DNA of 64,000 bases from Cellulomonas flavigena DSM 20109. Its GTDB lineage: Bacteria; Actinomycetota; Actinomycetes; Actinomycetales; Cellulomonadaceae. Location of the stretch: NCBI RefSeq assembly GCF_000092865.1, contig NC_014151.1, positions 1,612,001-1,676,000 on the forward strand, read 5' to 3'. The notes under the pieces are model-generated. The model saw nothing but the letters and a program-made list of their open reading frames with translations, was not told the origin of the DNA and did not search any database. Numbering within the stretch: position 1 is the stretch's first letter; each line of letters starts with the position of its first letter. This document shows, in pieces, positions 46,763 to 55,963 of this stretch. Position numbers and translations under genes: made by a program.

Positions 46763-47968
46763 ATGAGCAGCGACCGACGTGCCCTCCCGGCCGACCCACG
46801 CGTGCGCGAGCTGGTGAAGCAGGCCCGGGGCGTCTCCCGGCGCCGCTTCCTGGCGGGGGCGGCGGGCGCCGCCGGCGCCGCGGCCCTGCTCGGCGCGTGC
46901 GGTACCGCGGGCCCGAGCCGGGCCGGGACGGGCGACTCGTCGACAGGTCCGCTGCGGTGGGCGAACTGGACCCAGTACCTCGACCAGAACGAGGACGGCA
47001 CCAGCTTCCCCACCCTCGAGGCCTTCGAGGAGCGGACGGGTATCGCGGTCGAGTACTCCGAGGACATCGAGGACAACGACTCGTTCTACGGCAAGATCTC
47101 GCAGCAGCTCGAGAACGGTCAGGACATCGGCTACGACGTCGTCACCCTCACGGACTGGATGACGGCGCGCTGGATCCGCCAGGGGTACGTCGCCGAGCTC
47201 GACCGCACCCGCATCCCCAACGCCGCCAACATCCTGCCCAACCTCGACGGCGTCGACTTCGACGACGGCCGCAGGTTCTCGCTCACGTGGCAGTCCGGCT
47301 TCGCGGGCATCGCGTGGGACACGCAGGCCATCCCGGAGGGGCTGCGGTCGGTGTCGGACCTGTGGGACCCGAGGCTCAAGGGGCGGGTCGAGGTGCTGTC
47401 GGAGATGCGCGACACCATCGGCCTCATCATGCTCGAGAACGGCATGGACCCCGCGTCGAACTGGACCACGGACGACTGGTTCGACGCGCTCGACGTCGTG
47501 CGTCGCCACCTCGACGACGGGCAGATCCGCCGGGTGCGCGGCAACTCCTACACGCAGGACCTGGCGTCGGGCGACGCGGTCGCGTGCTTCGCGTGGTCAG
47601 GTGACATCACGTCGCTCAACTACGACTACGACGGCAGGTTCGCGTTCGCGATCCCCGACGCGGGCGGCACTCTCTGGAGCGACAACCTCATGGTGCCGAG
47701 GTCGTCGGGGCGCAAGGCGCAGGCCGAGGAGCTCTTCGACTACTACTACGACCCCGAGGTCGCGGCCGAGGTCGCGGCCTGGGTCAACTACATCACGCCC
47801 GTCCAGGGCGCGCAGGAGGCGATGGCGCGGATCGATCCCGACCTCGCCGAGGACACGAACATCTTCCCGACCGCGGAGGTGCTGTCCCAGGTGCACGTCT
47901 TCCGGACGCTGACGCCGGCCGAGGAGGAGCGCTACAACGGCCAGTTCCTCTCCGTGATCGGCGCGTGA
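46763..47968 (+). CDS. potD: Polyamine ABC transporter substrate-binding lipoprotein (PotD/PotF-like)
   Basis: A 401-residue periplasmic-type binding protein of the PotD family. A twin-arginine signal [14 protein letters not shown] (about 28-41) runs into the lipobox LLGAC (about 46-50), so it is exported folded by Tat and then lipid-anchored. The mature part begins LRWANWTQYLDQNE, matching the PotD start, and GYDVVTLTDWMTA and ISQQLENGQDIGYD follow the fold. Substrate, spermidine or putrescine, is inferred from family and neighbours. ATG at 46763 follows AGAGGAG. First gene of potDABC, with potA four bases downstream. Confidence 0.92.
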   Translation: MSSDRRALPADPRVRELVKQARGVSRRRFLAGAAGAAGAAALLGACGTAGPSRAGTGDSSTGPLRWANWTQYLDQNEDGTSFPTLEAFEERTGIAVEYSEDIEDNDSFYGKISQQLENGQDIGYDVVTLTDWMTARWIRQGYVAELDRTRIPNAANILPNLDGVDFDDGRRFSLTWQSGFAGIAWDTQAIPEGLRSVSDLWDPRLKGRVEVLSEMRDTIGLIMLENGMDPASNWTTDDWFDALDVVRRHLDDGQIRRVRGNSYTQDLASGDAVACFAWSGDITSLNYDYDGRFAFAIPDAGGTLWSDNLMVPRSSGRKAQAEELFDYYYDPEVAAEVAAWVNYITPVQGAQEAMARIDPDLAEDTNIFPTAEVLSQVHVFRTLTPAEEERYNGQFLSVIGA

Positions 47969-47972
47969 GAGC

Positions 47973-49157
47973 GTGACCGCGGTCGGGACGTCGCGCGCGG
48001 CGCCGATGACGGCCGTGCGCGACGAGCGCGGCGCGGCGCTCGAGCTCGCGTCGGTCACCAAGCGGTTCGGCGACTTCGTGGCCGTCGACGACCTGACCCT
48101 GACCGTGCCGTCGGGATCGTTCTTCGCGCTGCTCGGACCCTCGGGGTGCGGCAAGACGACCACGTTGCGGATGGTGGCCGGGCTGGAGCAGCCGTCCGCC
48201 GGGACCATCGGCCTCGCGGGCCGGGACGTGACCGGCGTCCCCGCCCACCGCCGCCCGGTGAACACGGTGTTCCAGTCCTACGCGCTCTTCCCGCACCTCT
48301 CGGTGCTGGAGAACGTCGCGTTCGGTCTGCGACGGCGGCGTGCGCGCCAGGTGCGGGAGCGGGCGCTCGAGGCGCTCGACCTCGTCGAGCTCGCCCATCT
48401 CGCGCAGCGTCGCCCCGCACAGCTGTCCGGGGGACAGCAGCAGCGTGTCGCGCTCGCGCGCGCGGTGGTCAACCGCCCCGCGCTCCTGCTGCTCGACGAG
48501 CCGCTCGGAGCCCTGGACCTCAAGCTGCGTCGACACATGCAGCTCGAGCTCAAGGCGATCCAGGCCGAGGTGGGGCTCACGTTCGTGCACGTGACGCACG
48601 ACCAGGAGGAGGCCATGACGATGGCCGACACGGTCGCGGTCATGAACCACGGGCGCATCGAGCAGCTCGGTCCCCCCGCCGACCTCTACGAGCACCCGCG
48701 GACCGCGTTCGTCGCCAACTTCCTCGGCCAGTCGAACCTCGTGCCGGGCCGGGCGGCCGGCTCGTCGGCCGACGGCACGACGCTCGGGGTCGACGTCGGA
48801 GGAGCATGGGTCCGGGTGCCCGCCGTCCGCAGCGTGGCGTCCTCGCAGCGCGTGCTCGTGGGTGTCCGTCCCGAGAAGATCCGCCTCCTGGGGGAGGGGC
48901 ACCAGCCCCGTGGGGACGAGAACGTGCTCGGTCCCGGCACGGTGGTCGACACGTCGTTCGCCGGCGTCAGCACGCAGTACCAGGTCGAGGTCGCGGGCCT
49001 CGGCCGGTTCGGCGTCTTCGCGCAGAACGTCGGAGGCAGCACGGTGCACGCGCCCGGCGACCGGGTCCTGCTGGCGTGGGACGTGCCGTACACGTTCGCG
49101 CTCGACGGCCACGAGGAGTCCGACGCGGGGACGCTCGGGCCGGACGACGAGCCGTGA
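47973..49157 (+). CDS. potA: Polyamine ABC transporter ATPase (PotA-like)
   Basis: A 394-residue ABC ATPase. Walker A LLGPSGCGKTTTLRM (about 53-67), signature LSGGQQQRVALARAVV (about 151-166), Walker B LLLLDEPLGALD and the H-loop THDQEEAMTM follow in order; a C-terminal TOBE domain (about 300-385) completes the CUT-1/PotA architecture. Start GTG 47973, four bases after potD; ATG 48006 is an alternative. GTGA overlap with the next gene. Confidence 0.92.
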   Translation: MTAVGTSRAAPMTAVRDERGAALELASVTKRFGDFVAVDDLTLTVPSGSFFALLGPSGCGKTTTLRMVAGLEQPSAGTIGLAGRDVTGVPAHRRPVNTVFQSYALFPHLSVLENVAFGLRRRRARQVRERALEALDLVELAHLAQRRPAQLSGGQQQRVALARAVVNRPALLLLDEPLGALDLKLRRHMQLELKAIQAEVGLTFVHVTHDQEEAMTMADTVAVMNHGRIEQLGPPADLYEHPRTAFVANFLGQSNLVPGRAAGSSADGTTLGVDVGGAWVRVPAVRSVASSQRVLVGVRPEKIRLLGEGHQPRGDENVLGPGTVVDTSFAGVSTQYQVEVAGLGRFGVFAQNVGGSTVHAPGDRVLLAWDVPYTFALDGHEESDAGTLGPDDEP

Positions 49158-50080
49158 GCGTCCTCACCGCGCTCGCGCGCCCCGAGCGGACCCCGGGCCC
49201 CGGGGCGGGCACGCCGCCGACCGCGGCACGGCGCGGTCACCGCAGGCTGCTCCTGCCCGGGCTCGTGTACCTCGTCGCGTTCTTCCTCGTCCCGGTCGGC
49301 ACGCTGCTCGCGACGTCGTTCTACGCGTCCGTGCCGGGCGGCGAGCTCGGCCAGTACGTGCCCGCCCTGCGGTGGCAGAACTACACCGAGGCGCTCGCGC
49401 AGTTCTGGCCGCAGCTGGCGCGGTCGTTCGGCTTCGCCGCCGCGGCGACGGTGACCACGCTGCTGGTCGGCTACCCGATGGCCTACGTCATCGCGGTACG
49501 GGCGCGCGGACGCCCCGGGCTCCAGGGTGTGCTCGTCGTGCTGGTCGTCGCGCCGTTCTTCACGAGCTTCATCCTGCGCACCGTCGCGTGGAAGCAGATC
49601 CTGGCCGACCAGGGCGTGGTGGTCGCCGCCCTGCGGTGGCTGCACCTGCTGCCGCCCGACGGGAGACTGACGGCGACCGCCGCAGCGGTCGTCATCGGGC
49701 TCACGTACGCGTTCCTGCCGTTCATGGTCCTGCCGCTGTTCGCGTCGCTCGAGCGGCTCGACCCGCGCCTGCTGGAGGCCGGTGCGGACCTGTACGCGCG
49801 CCCGCTGACGGTCTTCCGCCGCGTGACGCTGCCGCTGTCGATGCCGGGCGTCGTCGCGGGCACCCTGCTGACGTTCATCCCGGCGGTGGGGGACTACGTC
49901 ACCTCGTCGCTGCTCGGCGACAACCGGACGACGGTGATGGTCGGGCAGGTGATCGACGCGCGCTTCTTCCGGGTGCTCGACTACCCGACGGCCGCCGTCC
50001 TGTCCGTGGTCCTCATGGTCTCGATCCTCGTGCTCGTCACCCTCTACGTGCGTCGGGCCGGCACCGAGGAGCTCGTGTGA
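49154..50080 (+). CDS. potB: Polyamine ABC transporter permease (PotB-like)
   Basis: A 308-residue permease with six predicted membrane segments; the first (LLLPGLVYLVAFFLVPVGTL) lies at about 32-51 after a proline-rich N-terminus. The EAA loop contacting the ATPase is seen as EAGADLYARP and RVTLPLSMPG (about 208-232). WKQILADQG and GDYVTSSLLG are PotB-type blocks. GTGA overlaps tie it to potA and potC, so importer subunits are made together. Confidence 0.91.
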   Translation: MSVLTALARPERTPGPGAGTPPTAARRGHRRLLLPGLVYLVAFFLVPVGTLLATSFYASVPGGELGQYVPALRWQNYTEALAQFWPQLARSFGFAAAATVTTLLVGYPMAYVIAVRARGRPGLQGVLVVLVVAPFFTSFILRTVAWKQILADQGVVVAALRWLHLLPPDGRLTATAAAVVIGLTYAFLPFMVLPLFASLERLDPRLLEAGADLYARPLTVFRRVTLPLSMPGVVAGTLLTFIPAVGDYVTSSLLGDNRTTVMVGQVIDARFFRVLDYPTAAVLSVVLMVSILVLVTLYVRRAGTEELV

Positions 50081-50859
50081 GGGGCGCCGGCCGCGCGGTC
50101 GTGCCGACGTTCGCCGCGCTGGGCTTCCTCTTCCTGCTGGTCCCCATCGCGTACACGGTGCTGTTCTCCTTCAACGACGGGGGCAAGACGAACCTGGTCT
50201 GGCGGGGCTTCACTCTCGACGCGTGGCGCAACCCCTGCGGCGCCCCGCGGGTGTGCTCGGCGCTCGTCGGGTCGTTGCAGGTGGGCCTCGTGTCGACCCT
50301 GCTCGCGACGGCGCTGGGCACCCTGCTGGCCGTCGGGCTGGTGCGCGGGCGGTTCCGCGGGCGGGGTGCGGTCAACCTCCTGGTGTTCCTGCCGATGGCG
50401 ACGCCCGAGGTCGTGCTGGGGGCGGCGCTGCTCTCGCAGCTGCTCGCACTGCGCCTGCCCCTGGGTTTCGGCACGGTCGTGGTCGCGCACGTGATGTTCT
50501 GCCTCAGCTTCGTGGTGGTGGCCGTCAAGGCCCGCGTCGCGACGCTCGACCCGGCGCTGGAGCAGGCTGCGGCGGACCTCTACGCGACGCCCTGGCAGGC
50601 GTTCTGGAAGGTCACGTTCCCGCTGCTGCTGCCCGGGATCGGTGCCGCGGCGCTGCTCGCGTTCAGCCTGAGCTTCGACGACTTCATCGTCACCAACTTC
50701 ACGTCCGGCGGCTTCGAGACGTTCCCGAAGTTCGTCTACGTCTCCGCGACCCGGGGCATTCCGCCGCAGGCCAACGTCATCAGCTCTGCGATGTTCGTGC
50801 TCGCGCTGCTCGTGGTCGTGCTGGCGCGTGTCGTCAGCAGGGCACGCGCAGCCCGCTGA
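50077..50859 (+). CDS. potC: Polyamine ABC transporter permease (PotC-like)
   Basis: A 260-residue permease with six predicted membrane segments. EAA loop: EQAAADLYATPWQAFWKVT (about 166-184). SFDDFIVTNFTSG near 205-217 is the classic PotC block. The GTG at 50077 overlaps the potB stop (GTGA). Last gene of the importer; the next gene, rip, has its own promoter. Confidence 0.91.
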   Translation: MRGAGRAVVPTFAALGFLFLLVPIAYTVLFSFNDGGKTNLVWRGFTLDAWRNPCGAPRVCSALVGSLQVGLVSTLLATALGTLLAVGLVRGRFRGRGAVNLLVFLPMATPEVVLGAALLSQLLALRLPLGFGTVVVAHVMFCLSFVVVAVKARVATLDPALEQAAADLYATPWQAFWKVTFPLLLPGIGAAALLAFSLSFDDFIVTNFTSGGFETFPKFVYVSATRGIPPQANVISSAMFVLALLVVVLARVVSRARAAR

Positions 50860-50977
50860 CGGTGCTCCGAGCGGGCGACGGAGGGGTGCGGCCGCCGGCC
50901 CGCCGGCGGACGATGACAGGTGACGGACGTACCCTGTGCGCGCAGGCGGGCCGAGCGGCCCGTGGGAGGTGGGTGTC

Positions 50978-52294
50978 GTGGAGGCCTTCGTCGGGGTCCT
51001 CGTCTTCGTCGTGGTGCTGCTCGGCTCGATCGCGCTGCACGAGGTCGGTCACATGGTGCCGGCCAAGCGGTTCGGCGTACGTGTCAGCCAGTACATGGTC
51101 GGGTTCGGCCCGACGCTGTGGTCGCGCACGCGCGGCGAGACCGAGTACGGCGTCAAGGCGCTGCCGCTCGGTGGCTACGTCCGCCTCATCGGCATGTACC
51201 CCACCGACGAGGCCGTCGGTGCCCCGGCGCCACGCACGTGGTGGCAGCGCGTCGCGGCGGACGCGCGTGCCGCGAGCAGCGACGAGATCCACCCGGGGGA
51301 GGACCATCGGGCGTTCTACCGGCTGTCGACGCCGAAGAAGCTCGTCGTCATGCTCGGCGGGCCCGTCATGAACCTGCTCATCGCGGTCGTCCTGCTGGTC
51401 GTCGCGTACGTCGGCATCGGGGTGCCGACGGCGAGCACCACGGTCGCGAGCGTCTCGCAGTGCATCGTCGCGCTGGACGCGCCGGCGGGCACCGCCTGCA
51501 CGGACGACGACCCCGCGGCCCCGGCCGCCGCCGCGGGGGTGCGCCCCGGCGACCGCCTGGTGGAGTTCGACGGGGTCGCGGTGGAGTCGTGGGCCCAGGT
51601 CGCCGGCCTCATCCGGGACGCGGGTGACCGCACGGTCACCGTCGTGGTCGAGCGTGACGGTGCCGAGGTCGCGCTCACCGCGACCCTGGTGGTCGCCGAA
51701 CGTCCCGTGACCGACGACGACGGACTGGCCGTGACGGACGGCGGTGGCCGGCAGGTCACGCGGGAGGTCGGCTTCCTCGGGGTCGGGCCGGCGGTCGAGG
51801 TCCAGCGGCAGTCCGTGGGCGCCGCCCTCGGGGTGGCGGCCGACGCGACGTGGCAGACCGCCAAGGTCGTCGTCACGCTGCCGCAGCGGGTCGCGGACCT
51901 GGTGGCCACCACGGTGGAGGGCGGCGAGCGCGACGAGACGTCGATCGTCGGGCCCGTGGGCGTCGGCCGGTTCGCCGGAGAGATCGCGGCGATGGACACC
52001 GAGCCGGTGGCCGTCCGTGCGGCGGCGCTGCTCTCGACGCTCGCGATGCTCAACCTCGCGCTGTTCCTCTTCAACCTCATCCCGCTGCCGCCCCTGGACG
52101 GCGGCCACGTCGTCACCGCGCTGTGGGAGGGTGCGCGCCGGCGTCTCGCGCAGCTGCGCGGGGAGGGGCGACCCCGGCCCGCCGACTCGGCGCAGCTCGT
52201 GCCGCTGGCGTACTCCGTGTTCGTCGTCCTCGGCGGCGTGGGACTCCTGCTGGTCTACGCCGACATCGTCAACCCGGTCCGGCTCGGCGGCTGA
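50978..52294 (+). CDS. Site-2 intramembrane zinc metalloprotease (RseP/Rip1-like)
   Basis: A 438-residue intramembrane protease. The first membrane helix carries HEVGH in [15 protein letters not shown] (about 18-32), the PDZ domain spans about 170-255 ([19 protein letters not shown]), and the third-ligand motif is in [13 protein letters not shown] (about 363-375). It probably releases sigma factors by cleaving anti-sigma factors, and may also clear signal-peptide remnants. TACCCT (50930-50935) is a likely -10; GTG 50978 has GGGAGG eight bases upstream. rip-ispG adjacency is standard. Confidence 0.94.
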   Translation: MEAFVGVLVFVVVLLGSIALHEVGHMVPAKRFGVRVSQYMVGFGPTLWSRTRGETEYGVKALPLGGYVRLIGMYPTDEAVGAPAPRTWWQRVAADARAASSDEIHPGEDHRAFYRLSTPKKLVVMLGGPVMNLLIAVVLLVVAYVGIGVPTASTTVASVSQCIVALDAPAGTACTDDDPAAPAAAAGVRPGDRLVEFDGVAVESWAQVAGLIRDAGDRTVTVVVERDGAEVALTATLVVAERPVTDDDGLAVTDGGGRQVTREVGFLGVGPAVEVQRQSVGAALGVAADATWQTAKVVVTLPQRVADLVATTVEGGERDETSIVGPVGVGRFAGEIAAMDTEPVAVRAAALLSTLAMLNLALFLFNLIPLPPLDGGHVVTALWEGARRRLAQLRGEGRPRPADSAQLVPLAYSVFVVLGGVGLLLVYADIVNPVRLGG

Positions 52295-52383
52295 GGTGGA
52301 CGTCCGGTGACGGCCCCGTGCGTATCCGCGTGCGCCCTGTCCCTCCCGGCGCCGTGGCGGCCGCGGGATGGGATGATGACGTC

Positions 52384-53544
52384 GTGAGCACCCCGATCAG
52401 CCTCGGCATGCCGCAGGCGCCTGCCCCCGTGCTGGCCCCGCGGCGAGCGTCCCGCAAGATCCGCGTCGGCAAGGTCGAGGTCGGGGGCGACGCCCCGGTC
52501 TCGGTGCAGTCGATGACGACGACCCCGACGACCGACGTCAACCGCACGCTGCAGCAGATCGCCGAGCTGACGGCCTCCGGCTGCGACATCGTGCGCGTGG
52601 CCGTGCCGAGCCAGGACGACGCCGAGGCGCTGCCTGCGATCGCGCGCAAGTCCCAGATCCCGGTGATCGCGGACATCCACTTCCAGCCGAAGTACGTCTT
52701 CGCGGCCATCGACGCCGGTTGCGCCGCGGTGCGGGTGAACCCTGGCAACATCCGCAAGTTCGACGACCAGGTCAAGGAGATCGCGCAGGCCGCCACCGAC
52801 GCCGGGGTCTCGATCCGGATCGGCGTCAACGCCGGCTCGCTCGACCCCCGCCTGCTCGCCAAGTACGGCAAGGCGACGCCCGAGGCGCTCGTCGAGTCGG
52901 CCGTGTGGGAGGCGTCCCTGTTCGAGGAGCACGGCTTCCGCGACTTCAAGATCAGCGTCAAGCACAACGACCCGGTCGTGATGGTGCGCGCCTACGAGCT
53001 GCTCGCCGAGCGGGGCGACTGGCCGCTGCACCTCGGTGTGACGGAGGCGGGCCCGGCGTTCCAGGGCACCATCAAGTCGGCGACGGCCTTCGGGGCCCTG
53101 CTGAGCAAGGGCATCGGCGACACCATCCGCGTGTCCCTGTCGGCTCCTCCCGTCGAGGAGGTCAAGGTCGGCATCCAGATCCTGCAGTCGCTGAACCTGC
53201 GCCCGCGCAAGCTCGAGATCGTGTCGTGCCCCTCGTGCGGGCGTGCTCAGGTCGACGTCTACACGCTCGCCGAGAAGGTCACCGCCGGGCTCGAGGGCAT
53301 GGAGGTGCCGCTGCGCGTCGCGGTCATGGGGTGCGTCGTCAACGGGCCGGGTGAGGCGCGCGAGGCCGACCTCGGCGTCGCCTCCGGCAACGGCAAGGGC
53401 CAGATCTTCGTCAAGGGCGAGGTCGTCAAGACCGTGCCCGAGTCGATGATCGTCGAGACCCTCATCGAGGAGGCCATGCGCCTCGCCGAGACCATGGACC
53501 CCGTCGAGGCGGGCGAGGGCGCGCCCGTGGTGAGCGTCGGCTGA
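52384..53544 (+). CDS. ispG: 4-hydroxy-3-methylbut-2-enyl diphosphate synthase
   Basis: A 386-residue 4Fe-4S enzyme of the MEP isoprenoid pathway (also gcpE), the penultimate step. The TIM-barrel begins at [17 protein letters not shown] (about 33-49). Cluster cysteines are in SCPSCGRAQ (about 280-288) and [11 protein letters not shown] (about 318-328). Start GTG 52384 follows GATGAT (52372-52377) by six bases, a leaderless pattern that gives it a transcript apart from rip. Confidence 0.96.
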   Translation: MSTPISLGMPQAPAPVLAPRRASRKIRVGKVEVGGDAPVSVQSMTTTPTTDVNRTLQQIAELTASGCDIVRVAVPSQDDAEALPAIARKSQIPVIADIHFQPKYVFAAIDAGCAAVRVNPGNIRKFDDQVKEIAQAATDAGVSIRIGVNAGSLDPRLLAKYGKATPEALVESAVWEASLFEEHGFRDFKISVKHNDPVVMVRAYELLAERGDWPLHLGVTEAGPAFQGTIKSATAFGALLSKGIGDTIRVSLSAPPVEEVKVGIQILQSLNLRPRKLEIVSCPSCGRAQVDVYTLAEKVTAGLEGMEVPLRVAVMGCVVNGPGEAREADLGVASGNGKGQIFVKGEVVKTVPESMIVETLIEEAMRLAETMDPVEAGEGAPVVSVG

Positions 53545-53618
53545 GCGACCGGGTGAGACCTGGCGCCGGGGACCGCGAACGAGCGACAGGCCGGTGTGAC
53601 GTAGGGCACAATCGGGAC

Positions 53619-54521
53619 ATGGTGGTGCCACCGACGACGACGCTCTCGGGACGCACCGGCGCGGTCGTGCTCGGCGACGGCGACGTCGCGGCCGCGCTCG
53701 CGGTCTGCGCCACCGACCCGGTCGGCTCGGTGCTGGCCGCGAGCCGCCTCGAGCAGGCCGTCGCCGGCGGCGTCCGCCGCGCCGGCGGAGAGCTGTGGGG
53801 CTACGCCGAGGGCGACGTGCTGCTCGCCGTCTGCTGGGTCGGGGCCAACCTCGTGCCCGTCCTGGGTCCGCTGGACGCGGACGTGGCGTCGCGCGCGCTG
53901 TCGGCCTTCGCCGAGCTCGGACGCTCCCGCGGGCGGCGGTGCTCGTCGATCGTGGGTCCGGCGGACGCCGTGCTCGGCCTGTGGTCCCGGCTGCGGGGCT
54001 CCTGGCCGCTCGAGCGCGAGGTGAGGGCGCACCAGCCGTCCATGGTGCTCGACGGCGACCCGCTCGTCGCTCCCGACCCGCGCGTGCGACGCTCGCGCCC
54101 CGACGAGTACGACATGGTGCTGCCGGCGTGCGTGCGGATGTTCACCGAGGAGGTCGGGTACTCCCCGGCGAGCGGTCCGGGCGGGCCCTACGAGACGCGG
54201 GTGCGTCGGCTCGTCGAGGACGGCCGCTCGTTCGTGCTCGTCGACCGGGTGGGCAGCCTGCGGCGGCCTCGCGTGGTGTTCAAGGCCGAGGTGCCGGCGG
54301 TCGCCGGTGGCGTCGCCCAGGTCCAGGGTGTCTGGGTGGACCCGGAGCGACGCGGTGAGCGGCTCTCGGAGGGCGGCATGGCGCGGGTCGCCGAGCTGGC
54401 ACGGGCCGAGATCGCGCCCGTCGTCTCGCTGTACGTCAACGGCTACAACACGCGCGCCGTGCGGGCGTACCAGGCGGTCGGCTTCCGCGAGGTCGGTGCC
54501 TACGCGACCGTGCTGTTCTGA
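53619..54521 (+). CDS. GNAT acetyltransferase with DUF4081 N-terminal domain
   Basis: A 300-residue protein. The N-terminal half (about 20-140) matches the DUF4081-type domain seen before GNAT domains in actinobacteria; the C-terminal half is GNAT, with the acetyl-CoA loop in VQGVWVDPERRGERLSEGG (about 230-248) and the closing NTRAVRAYQAVGFREVG. Substrate unknown. This gene conservatively follows ispG. Start at ATG 53619: CACAAT (53607-53612) ends six bases before it, with no Shine-Dalgarno, so leaderless. Confidence 0.87.
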   Translation: MVVPPTTTLSGRTGAVVLGDGDVAAALAVCATDPVGSVLAASRLEQAVAGGVRRAGGELWGYAEGDVLLAVCWVGANLVPVLGPLDADVASRALSAFAELGRSRGRRCSSIVGPADAVLGLWSRLRGSWPLEREVRAHQPSMVLDGDPLVAPDPRVRRSRPDEYDMVLPACVRMFTEEVGYSPASGPGGPYETRVRRLVEDGRSFVLVDRVGSLRRPRVVFKAEVPAVAGGVAQVQGVWVDPERRGERLSEGGMARVAELARAEIAPVVSLYVNGYNTRAVRAYQAVGFREVGAYATVLF

Positions 54522-54538
54522 GGCGTCCGGCCCTGGCC

Positions 54539-54937
54539 TCAGACCGGGGACCGGACCGGCCGCAGCTGCCACCAGCGCAGCAGGACGGTCGTCACCGCGC
54601 CGGCGGCGAGGGCGACGAGCGCGGCGAGCCAGGGGAGGTCGGTGACGACGGCGCGTGCGCCCAGGGCGGCCACGACGAGGACCGCGATCACCGTGGCGAG
54701 CAGACCGACGGCGCCGAGCGAGTTCCCGAGCGGGCGGCCGTCGACGCGCCGGCGCCATCGGAGCTGGTTGCCGAGCGAGAGCAGGGTGCCCACCATCATG
54801 AGCGCCCAGGCCGCGACGCCGTGGCCCAGGGTGAGGAGTGCGAGCCCTGCGACGGAGCAGGTCTGCGTGATGCCGCCGAGCACGGCGAAGCTCAGTGGCA
54901 GCGCGTGGTCGCGGACGAGGGCGGGTGCCGCGGTCAT
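54539..54937 (-). CDS. Small polytopic membrane protein
   Basis: A 132-residue protein that is mostly hydrophobic, with about four or five membrane segments (from LPLSFAVLGGITQTC near residue 13 to VALAAGAVTTVLL near 110) and a short charged loop RWRRRVDGRPLGN. I do not recognise a family. ATG 54937 is chosen because the minus-strand TACCGT ends six bases before it. It converges on the GNAT gene with only 17 bp between stops. A longer frame to 55063 lacks support. Confidence 0.7.
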   Translation of the reverse strand: MTAAPALVRDHALPLSFAVLGGITQTCSVAGLALLTLGHGVAAWALMMVGTLLSLGNQLRWRRRVDGRPLGNSLGAVGLLATVIAVLVVAALGARAVVTDLPWLAALVALAAGAVTTVLLRWWQLRPVRSPV

Positions 54938-55005
54938 GGCCTCACGGTAGCGCGCGTGTCGGACGGCGGCGGACGATCCGGGCGGCGACGTCACCCGTGG
55001 GCGGG

Positions 55006-55896
55006 TCAGCGCAGCAGGCGCGACATGCGACGGTCCGCGAGCGGCTTGCCGCCGGTCTGGCACGTCGGGCAGTACTGCAGCGAGGAGTCCGCGAACGACA
55101 CCTCGTGCACCGTGTCACCGCACGGCGTGCCGTCCCACCCGGGGCAGGGCTCCCCGGTGCGTCCGTGCACACGCATGCCGCGGCGCTTGGCGTCCTTGAG
55201 CTCCGCGGCCGGGCGGCCGGCCGCGGTGGTGACGGCCTCGGTGAGGACCTCGCGGATCGCCGTGTGCAGCCTGCGCGTGCGGGCCTCGTCGTACGAGCGC
55301 GTGGGTGCGAACGGGCTCGTCCGCGCGACGAGCAGGATCTCGTCGGAGTAGGCGTTGCCGATGCCCGCGATGGTGCCCTGGTCACGCAGGAGGCCCTTGA
55401 CCTGCTGGTTGCGTGCCGCGAGCAGCTCGCCGAGGCGCTCAGGGGTGAACGCGTCGGACAACGGCTCCACGCCGAGGGTGGCGATCTGCGGGACGTCCGC
55501 CGGGTCCGCGACGACGTGCACGGCGAGCCGCTTGCGCGTGCCGGCCTCCGTGAGGTCGAACCCGGAGCCGTCGTCGAACCCGACCCGCAGAGCGAGCGGG
55601 GACTTCCCCGGTCGTGCCGGTCGCTCCGGCAGCGCGTCGTACCAACGCACCCACCCGGCGCGCGACAGGTGCCACACCACGTGGAGCGTGCCGTCGGCGA
55701 GGGAGCCGACCGAGAGGTCCAGCCACTTGCCGTGCCGGGACGCCTCGAGCACGGTACCCCCGCGCAGCGCGGTCGGTGGGGGACGGAAGGTCTTGAGCGC
55801 GCTGATCGCCGCGACCTCGACGCGCGTCACGGCACGGCCGACCGCCCGCTCGCCCAGGAACTGCGCGAGCGCCTCGACCTCGGGCAGCTCCGGCAC
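55006..55896 (-). CDS. Fpg/Nei family DNA glycosylase-lyase
   Basis: A 296-residue base-excision enzyme acting on oxidised bases. The essential N-terminus PELPEVEAL gives Pro-2 and Glu-3, the beta-turn lysine is in RHGKWLDL (about 54-61), the helix-two-turn-helix is GIGNAYSDEILL (about 174-185), and a C-terminal zinc finger uses CPGWDGTPC and YCPTCQ, ending with the Arg-rich RRMSRLLR. Fpg and Nei cannot be separated with certainty. GTG at 55896 follows the minus-strand GAGGAT by six bases. Divergent from proS. Confidence 0.92.
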   Translation of the reverse strand: MPELPEVEALAQFLGERAVGRAVTRVEVAAISALKTFRPPPTALRGGTVLEASRHGKWLDLSVGSLADGTLHVVWHLSRAGWVRWYDALPERPARPGKSPLALRVGFDDGSGFDLTEAGTRKRLAVHVVADPADVPQIATLGVEPLSDAFTPERLGELLAARNQQVKGLLRDQGTIAGIGNAYSDEILLVARTSPFAPTRSYDEARTRRLHTAIREVLTEAVTTAAGRPAAELKDAKRRGMRVHGRTGEPCPGWDGTPCGDTVHEVSFADSSLQYCPTCQTGGKPLADRRMSRLLR

Positions 55897-55963
55897 GTGT
55901 GCATCCTCGCACCGGGCGCCGACGACGGACAGCGCACCCCGCCGCGCGCACTAGGCTCGTCGC

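Noticed and set aside
41666-50859. Polyamine block as a prophage or integrative element
   Set aside because: No integrase, transposase, flanking repeats or obvious composition change was seen; it looks like an ordinary metabolic module.
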